64,000 bases of DNA from an uncultured Senegalimassilia sp. (lineage in GTDB: Bacteria; Actinomycetota; Coriobacteriia; Coriobacteriales; Eggerthellaceae). A program made the translations under genes and the position numbers. Position 1 is the first letter of the stretch. Every line of letters starts with the position of its first letter. The notes beneath the pieces were generated by a model. The model did no database searches, was not told the origin of the DNA, and saw only the letters and a list, made by a program, of their open reading frames with translations. Location of the stretch: NCBI RefSeq assembly GCF_934636665.1, contig NZ_CAKUAT010000001.1, positions 62,001 to 126,000 on the forward strand, read 5' to 3'. Below, in pieces: positions 59,057 to 64,000 of the stretch.

Positions 59057-59162
59057 GTTCCTGCCTTTCGATGATGCGCCGGGAACTTCGACGCGGATCG
59101 GGCGGGCTCGGATGCAGATCCTCGCCCGCCGCTTGCTTTCATTGCATGTAAGGGCTGATCGC

Positions 59163-60422
59163 CTATGCGCGGCCGGAGAGCACCTCATCCTCATAGGCCT
59201 TGATGGGCTCCCACAGCCCGCCATCGGTCGGCACGCCCTCGCGACGGCAGTACTCGTCCCACACGGCGCCGAACGGCATGGTCTTGAACTGCTCGGTGAC
59301 GATCATCTTCTCGGAGAAGCGGTACGTATCCTGCAGCTCCTTGAGGCGCTCGACAGGCTGCAGCAGCTCGAACAGCAGGCTCTTCTCCATGGCGCGGGTG
59401 CCGGTCGCCCAAGCGCCGATGCGGTTGATGGACGCGTCGAAGAAGTCGAGGCCGATGATGACCTTGTCCCAGCCGCCCGGGCAGCGCACGATCTCGCCGG
59501 CGATCTCCTTGATGTTGTCCTCGAACAGCACCACGTGATCGGAATCCCAGTGCATGGAGCGGGTGACGTGCAGCGGCACGTACGGGAAGAACAGCAGCAG
59601 GCTGGAGAGCTTGTCGGCGATGTTCTCCATGGGGTTGAAGTGGCCGGCGTCGATGAGCACCACGTGGTTGCCGCCCTTCTTCGCGGCATAGGACACGTAG
59701 AACTCCTGGTTGCCGGTGGTGAAGCCCTCCACGCCGATGCCGAAGACCTTCTGCTCCATGGCGTCGATGACGTGCGGCGTGTCGAAGGAGTAGATCTCGT
59801 CGAGCGCGTCGCGCAGACGCTCGCGCATGCCGTAGCGGTCGGCCGGGTGGTCCTTCAGGCCGTCGGGGATCCAGAAGTTGTTGAGCACCATGTCGTCAAG
59901 CTCCTCGCCGATGCGCTCGGCGATCTTGCGGCAGGCGATGCAATGGCGGATCCAGAAGTCACGCACGTCCTTGTCCGGAGAGGAGACGGTCAGGCCCTCC
60001 TTGACCATAGGGTGGCTGAACAGCGTGGGGTTGAAGTCGATGCCGTAGCCGTGCTCCTTGGCCCAAGCCACCCAGGGCTCGAAGTGCTTGTACTCGATCT
60101 GGTCGCGGTCGACCCAGGGGTTCTCGTCGGTGAAGATGGCATAGCTGGCATGCAGGTTGATGCGCTTCTTGCCGGGGATGAGGCTGCACGCCTTCTCGAA
60201 GTCGGCCGTCAGCTCCTCGAAGGTGCGGGCGCGGCCCGGGTAGTTGCCCGTGGTCATGATGCCGCCGGAAGCCGCGTTGTCCTTCTGGTCGAAGCCCATG
60301 ACGTCGTCGCCTTGCCAGCAGTTGACAGAGATCGCCTTGCCGGCCAGCTTCGCCAGGACCGCCTCGGTGTCGATGCCCTCGGCGGCGTATGCCTCGCGTG
60401 CCAGTTCGTAAGCTGTGCTCAT
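59163..60422 (-). CDS. rhaA: L-rhamnose isomerase
   Basis: The 419-residue enzyme converts L-rhamnose to L-rhamnulose. Family segments: VNCWQGDDVMGFD, INLHASYAIFTDENPWVDRDQIEYKHFEPWVAWAKEHGYGIDFNPTLFSHP, VLIDAGHFNPMENIADKLS with metal-site residues, and HWDSDHVVLFEDNIKEIAGEIVRC. Length is as expected. It stands between rhaB and rhaD in the operon. Confidence 0.96.
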   Translation of the reverse strand: MSTAYELAREAYAAEGIDTEAVLAKLAGKAISVNCWQGDDVMGFDQKDNAASGGIMTTGNYPGRARTFEELTADFEKACSLIPGKKRINLHASYAIFTDENPWVDRDQIEYKHFEPWVAWAKEHGYGIDFNPTLFSHPMVKEGLTVSSPDKDVRDFWIRHCIACRKIAERIGEELDDMVLNNFWIPDGLKDHPADRYGMRERLRDALDEIYSFDTPHVIDAMEQKVFGIGVEGFTTGNQEFYVSYAAKKGGNHVVLIDAGHFNPMENIADKLSSLLLFFPYVPLHVTRSMHWDSDHVVLFEDNIKEIAGEIVRCPGGWDKVIIGLDFFDASINRIGAWATGTRAMEKSLLFELLQPVERLKELQDTYRFSEKMIVTEQFKTMPFGAVWDEYCRREGVPTDGGLWEPIKAYEDEVLSGRA

Positions 60423-60524
60423 ATGCGCTCCTATCTTGGATGAATGGATATGTTCAAGCCGCGATGCGGCGGTGAACCGATTCGGATGCGCAGGGCCGAC
60501 GCGCGGCGGCCCTGCGCGTACGGG

Positions 60525-62003
60525 TTATTCAGGCTGGTATTCCACCACGTCGAACGATCGGCGGATGGCCTCTCGAGCCTCGTCGAGGTCGGCGAAGACG
60601 CCGTCGCCGATCATCTGCACCATGAGGTTTCCCAGGCTGGTGCCCTCGATGGGGCCGGCGAACACGGGGATGCCGCATGCACGGGCCGTCAGCTCATTAA
60701 GGTAAGTGTCCTGACATCCCCCGCCGACGATGTTAATGGAGGTGTACGTGCGGCCGGTCAGCGCCGACAGCTCGTTGATGGAATCGGCGTAACAGCCCGT
60801 CAGGCTCTCGTACACGCAGCGCATCAGCTCGCCGACGGTGTCGGGAACGGGCTGGCCCGTTTCGCGGCAGGCGGTCTTGATCTCCTCGATCATGGACGCG
60901 GGAGCCAAGAAGCGGTCGTCGTTGACGTTGACGTGCGGGACGGGGGCGTCGGGATGCAGCTGCTGCTCGGCGCGCGCGGCATCCGCCAGCTCGCCGAAGC
61001 CGACCTCTTTCGCGGCGCGCTTGAGCTCGGCGCCCTTGCCGGCGACGTAACTGACGCCGTTGAGTTCACGGCGGATGGACTGGATCATCCACAGGCCCAT
61101 GATGTTCTTCAGGAAGCGGAAACGCTTCAAGTAGCCGCCCTCGTTCGTGAAGTTCTGATACCTGCTGGCATCGGAGGTGATGGGGCCTTCGTGCTCAACG
61201 CCGAGCAGGCTCCACGTGCCGCTTGAGAGGTAGACCGCCTGCGCGTCGCGCGCGGGCACCGCCAGAAACGCCGAACCCGTGTCGTGCGTGGCGGGCAGCA
61301 TGACCTGGGCGTCGAAGCCCACGCGCTGCTGCACCTCGGGCGTAAGCCCGCCCACTACCGTACCGGGCATGGCGATGTCGCCGAACAGGCGCGCGGGGGC
61401 CTCCGCCGCCTCAAGCGCGAACGGATCCCACGTGCAGGTGCGCGCGTTGACGAGGTTCGTGGTGGTGGCGTTGGTGTATTCGTTGACCATGTTGCCCGTG
61501 AGCAGGTAGTTCAGGTATTCGGGCACCATGAGGAAGCGATCGGCCGCCTCAAGCTCCTCGGGATGCTCGCGCGAGAGCGCCGCAAGCTGGTAAACCGTGT
61601 TAAACGCTTGGCGCTGGATGCCCGTGACGCGATAGAGCCTCTCCAGGCCGATGCCCGCATCGACATCGGCGGCGACATCGCTGGTGCGCACGTCGCGATA
61701 CGCCACCGCGTCGCCGACAAGCCGGCCCTGCGCATCGACCAAGACGAAGTCCACGCCCCAGGTGTCGATGCCGATCGTCTCGGGGATCTTGCCGGCTTCG
61801 CGGCATTTCTCCAGGCCGATCAGGATGTTTTCCCAGATCATGTCGATATCCCAGCAATCGTGCCCGCGGCGGCGCACCTGCACGTTGTCGAAGCGGTGCA
61901 CCTCCTCGAGCTCGATGACGCCGTTTCCGTTCACGCTACCGAGCACGTGGCGCCCGCTTGACGCCCCGATGTCGATGGCGAGGTAGTAACGCTGCTGCGG
62001 CAT
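60525..62003 (-). CDS. rhaB: Rhamnulokinase
   Basis: The 492-residue FGGY kinase phosphorylates L-rhamnulose. It starts MPQQRYYLAIDIGASSGRHVLGSVNGNG with the ATP-binding DIGASSGR, followed by IDTWGVDFVLVDAQG and the C-terminal INIVGGGCQDTYLNELTA. The start at 62003 overlaps the pyk stop by one base (TAATG), with GGAGGGAAG upstream inside pyk, which fixes it. Frames running further upstream belong to the antisense of pyk. Confidence 0.95.
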   Translation of the reverse strand: MPQQRYYLAIDIGASSGRHVLGSVNGNGVIELEEVHRFDNVQVRRRGHDCWDIDMIWENILIGLEKCREAGKIPETIGIDTWGVDFVLVDAQGRLVGDAVAYRDVRTSDVAADVDAGIGLERLYRVTGIQRQAFNTVYQLAALSREHPEELEAADRFLMVPEYLNYLLTGNMVNEYTNATTTNLVNARTCTWDPFALEAAEAPARLFGDIAMPGTVVGGLTPEVQQRVGFDAQVMLPATHDTGSAFLAVPARDAQAVYLSSGTWSLLGVEHEGPITSDASRYQNFTNEGGYLKRFRFLKNIMGLWMIQSIRRELNGVSYVAGKGAELKRAAKEVGFGELADAARAEQQLHPDAPVPHVNVNDDRFLAPASMIEEIKTACRETGQPVPDTVGELMRCVYESLTGCYADSINELSALTGRTYTSINIVGGGCQDTYLNELTARACGIPVFAGPIEGTSLGNLMVQMIGDGVFADLDEAREAIRRSFDVVEYQPE

Positions 62004-63490
62004 TACTTCCCTCCCTTTTGTTTGGTTGTATCGTTTTCCCGGATCTGCACCACGTACATGACGTTGGTGGCCGCGACGGACTCCGCGCCGTCGGGGCCCT
62101 TGGACACCACGGGGCTGGTAGAGCGATCGCCCGCGGTGAACACGGCAACGTCGCCCGGGCGCAGAAGGCCCTTCGACACCACGGCATCGCGCGCGTTGTC
62201 CACGACGCTGCGCATATCGCCCTGCACATCGCCGAGCATGGGCACGACGCCCCAGTGGATCTGCTGCTGGCGCATCACGCGCTCCGACGGCGTGACCGCG
62301 TAAATGGGAACGCGCGGACGCAGATTGGACACCAAGCGCACCGTACGGCCCGACATGGTGGGCGCCACGATGCAGGCGGCGTTGACGGTTTCGGCGGTTT
62401 GCACGGCGGCAAGGCCCACGGCCAGAGCCACGCGCGCGGCGACGCGCGTACGATCGGGGAAGCGCTCGTCGAACAGGTACGGCTCGCTTGCCTCGGCGAC
62501 GCGGGCCATCATCTGCACGGCGGGAACCGGGTACTGGCCGCACGCCGTTTCGCCCGACAGCATGACCGCGTCGGTGCCGTCGTAGATGGCGTTGGCCACA
62601 TCCCCCACCTCGGCACGCGTGGGACGAGGGTTGCGGATCATGGAATCGAGCATCTGCGTTGCCGTGATGACGGGCTTCGACGCGCGATTGCAGGCGCGGA
62701 TGATCTCCTTCTGGATGTGCGGCACCTTATATGCCGGAACCTCCACGCCCAAATCGCCGCGGGCGATCATGATGCCGTCGGACGCCTCTATGATCTCGTT
62801 GATGTTCTCGACGGCCTCGTGGCATTCGATTTTCGAGAGGAACATGATGTCGGAGCCGCCGTGCTCGTTCAAAAACGCGCGCATCTCGCGCACGCCCGCG
62901 GCATCGCGGATAAAAGACGCGGCGATGAAGTCGACGCCTTGCTCGATGCCGAACAGCAGGTCGGCGCGATCCTGGTCGGTCATGACCGGCAGGGGCAGCG
63001 ATGTTCCGGGAAGGTTCATGGATTTGCGCTCGCCGAGCATGCCGGAGTTTTGCACGGTGCAATGGATGTCGCCGCCCTCAACGCCGTCGACGGCAAGCTC
63101 GATGAGCCCGTCGTCGACCAGGATGACCGTGCCGGGAGAAACGACATCGGCCAGGCCCTTGCACGTTTGGCTGACCACGCGATCGCTGCCTTCGACCGCC
63201 GCCTCGGTGAACGTGAACGAGTTGCCCGCCATAAGCTGCACCGGCTTATGGCCCGCCAGCTCGCCCGTGCGGATTTCCGGGCCCTTCGTGTCGAGCAAGA
63301 TGGCGCAGGGGCTATCCATTTCGCGACGGACCTTGCGCAAACGGTCCATGCGCGCACGCTGCTCATCATGCGAGCCGTGCGAGAAATTGAAGCGGGCGAT
63401 ATCCATACCCGCGCAGATCAGCCCTTTGAGCGTCGACTCGCTGTCGACGGACGGGCCAAGGGTGCACACGATCTTCGTTCGCTTTGCCAT
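62003..63490 (-). CDS. pyk: Pyruvate kinase, first gene of the rhamnose operon
   Basis: The 495-residue enzyme makes pyruvate and ATP from phosphoenolpyruvate. Seen: AKRTKIVCTLGPSVDS, GMDIARFNFSHG, LLDTKGPEIRTGE, SKIECHEAVENINEI, IMIARGDLGVEVP and ATQMLDSMIRNPRPTRAEVGDVANAIYDGTDAVMLSGETACG. It is directly coupled to rhaB (TAATG). Its placement suggests that lower glycolysis is raised when rhamnose-derived DHAP enters. A palindrome and TATAGT lie in the upstream gap (63518-63537). Confidence 0.97.
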   Translation of the reverse strand: MAKRTKIVCTLGPSVDSESTLKGLICAGMDIARFNFSHGSHDEQRARMDRLRKVRREMDSPCAILLDTKGPEIRTGELAGHKPVQLMAGNSFTFTEAAVEGSDRVVSQTCKGLADVVSPGTVILVDDGLIELAVDGVEGGDIHCTVQNSGMLGERKSMNLPGTSLPLPVMTDQDRADLLFGIEQGVDFIAASFIRDAAGVREMRAFLNEHGGSDIMFLSKIECHEAVENINEIIEASDGIMIARGDLGVEVPAYKVPHIQKEIIRACNRASKPVITATQMLDSMIRNPRPTRAEVGDVANAIYDGTDAVMLSGETACGQYPVPAVQMMARVAEASEPYLFDERFPDRTRVAARVALAVGLAAVQTAETVNAACIVAPTMSGRTVRLVSNLRPRVPIYAVTPSERVMRQQQIHWGVVPMLGDVQGDMRSVVDNARDAVVSKGLLRPGDVAVFTAGDRSTSPVVSKGPDGAESVAATNVMYVVQIRENDTTKQKGGK

Positions 63491-63517
63491 GCAGCCACCT
63501 TACCGTTGCGTTTCGTC

Positions 63518-63537
63518 TCGTAAATACGAAAACTATA
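63518..63537 (-). promoter_or_regulatory. Palindrome and -10 before pyk
   Basis: TCGTA and TACGA (63518-63529) are 5-base inverted arms around AA, nested in TTTCGT/ACGAAA. On the minus strand TATAGT (63532-63537) just before it is a possible -10, so the palindrome would cover the transcription start as a repressor site would. No clear -35. Confidence 0.4.
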
Positions 63538-63662
63538 CCGCTAAACGGCTGCGATTCCTCGGCAATCGGAAAACCCCACTTTTGCGCTAGACTCAGCGCA
63601 CAGGCCTCCACGGAAAGGCAGCGAGCATCATGCGGACGCTACATCGCCCGGAACGCCGTAAG

Positions 63663-64000
63663 CTACAGCAGCTCCCCGCCATACAAGGGCTCGAGCACGG
63701 ATTCCCGCTGGTTCTCGAACAGGTCGCGGGCGCTTCCGCACCATGCCACCTCGCCTTGCTGCAGGCACACGACGTTATCGGCGATGCGGCGCGCCTGCGC
63801 CAGATTATGCGTGACCACCGCAACCGCCGTTTGAGCGCTCACGCGGGTAAGCACCTCCTCGACCTGGGCGCTGCTTGCCACGTCGAGCGCCGAGCACGGC
63901 TCGTCAAGAAGCAGCACGGCCGGGTTCGTGGCCAGGGCGCGCGCGATGCACAGACGCTGCTGCTGCCCACCTGAAAGCTCCAAGGCGCTGCGTGAAACGT
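63663..64000 (-). CDS. pstB: Phosphate ABC transporter ATP-binding protein PstB, C-terminal part (cut by window edge)
   Basis: Only about the last 112 residues are present; the frame is open at the right edge (VSRSALELSGGQQQR). The signature LSGGQQQRLCIARALA and Walker B LLLDEPCSALD, with Cys in DEPCSALD, are typical of PstB. The H-loop is AVVTHNLAQARRIAD, followed by VAWCGSARDLFENQRE. It would drive high-affinity phosphate uptake with PstSCA, presumably encoded beyond the window. The remaining 172 bases up to pyk hold no other gene. Confidence 0.85.
   Translation of the reverse strand, partial: VSRSALELSGGQQQRLCIARALATNPAVLLLDEPCSALDVASSAQVEEVLTRVSAQTAVAVVTHNLAQARRIADNVVCLQQGEVAWCGSARDLFENQRESVLEPLYGGELL

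Noticed and set aside
56588..59074. 828-codon plus-strand open frame
   Set aside because: Antisense of the MFS and rhaD genes; no protein features.
1..64000. tRNA or rRNA genes
   Set aside because: No cloverleaf with a 3' CCA-like end or rRNA segment was recognised in any gap; this was a reading by eye, not a covariance search.

Overview
The window is GC-rich bacterial chromosome. Gene content suggests an anaerobic, gut-type actinobacterium of the Coriobacteriia (Eggerthellaceae-like): a pyruvate:ferredoxin oxidoreductase, a class III fructose-1,6-bisphosphatase, a Tat-exported lipoprotein binding protein, LuxS, and sialic acid and rhamnose catabolism. This placement is inferred from gene content and protein flavour, not from a marker search. 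There is no rRNA, tRNA, CRISPR array, prophage or autonomous transposon that I can see. Most very long plus-strand frames are antisense shadows of GC-rich genes.

Layout. 1-4.6 kb: the tail of an MFS exporter, a CLC-family protein translationally coupled to a small K+ channel, a lipoprotein and a PiT phosphate transporter. 4.9-9.4 kb: class III FBPase, then luxS, a SAH nucleosidase (pfs) and an RsmJ-like methyltransferase; two related palindromic REP-like elements lie here. 9.5-20.2 kb: a LysR regulator, a bactofilin-like membrane protein, an NSS transporter, a pyridoxal kinase, a radical SAM protein, a zinc-ribbon/VWA/YARHG protein next to an amidase lipoprotein, a YbjQ-like protein, a NUDIX hydrolase and a PAP2 phosphatase. 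20.3-31.3 kb: an ArsC-fold protein without its catalytic cysteine, an AddB-AddA helicase-nuclease pair and PFOR.

31.7-43.7 kb is a sialic acid / amino-sugar locus. Plus strand: a Tat lipoprotein binding protein, an SGNH esterase, and a transporter made of a permease, a permease-ATPase fusion and an ATPase. Minus strand: nagB-nagA, a NanA-like lyase, and a ROK kinase followed by nanE. Together these could import (possibly O-acetylated) sialic acid and convert it to fructose-6-phosphate and pyruvate. 43.8-46.0 kb holds a large GT-C-like membrane protein. 46.1-55.7 kb is the ribosomal protein cluster from rplB to secY and adk. It lacks rpsJ-rplC-rplD-rplW in front of rplB and map-infA-rpsM-rpsK-rpoA-rplQ after adk, and it starts at its own near-consensus promoter.

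56.1-63.5 kb is a rhamnose operon read on the minus strand: pyk, rhaB, rhaA, rhaD, an MFS sugar transporter and rhaM, with pyruvate kinase coupled to rhaB through a TAATG overlap. The window ends inside a PstB-like phosphate ABC ATPase.

Non-coding highlights: 11-bp-period TTTACC direct repeats, of the kind bound by PhoB/OmpR-type regulators, in front of three genes (bactofilin-like protein, PAP2 phosphatase, sialic acid binding protein); a 118-bp nested palindrome between the sialic acid transporter and nanE; REP-like palindromes, one flanked by a 17-bp direct repeat; and several strong hairpins in ribosomal gene spacers.
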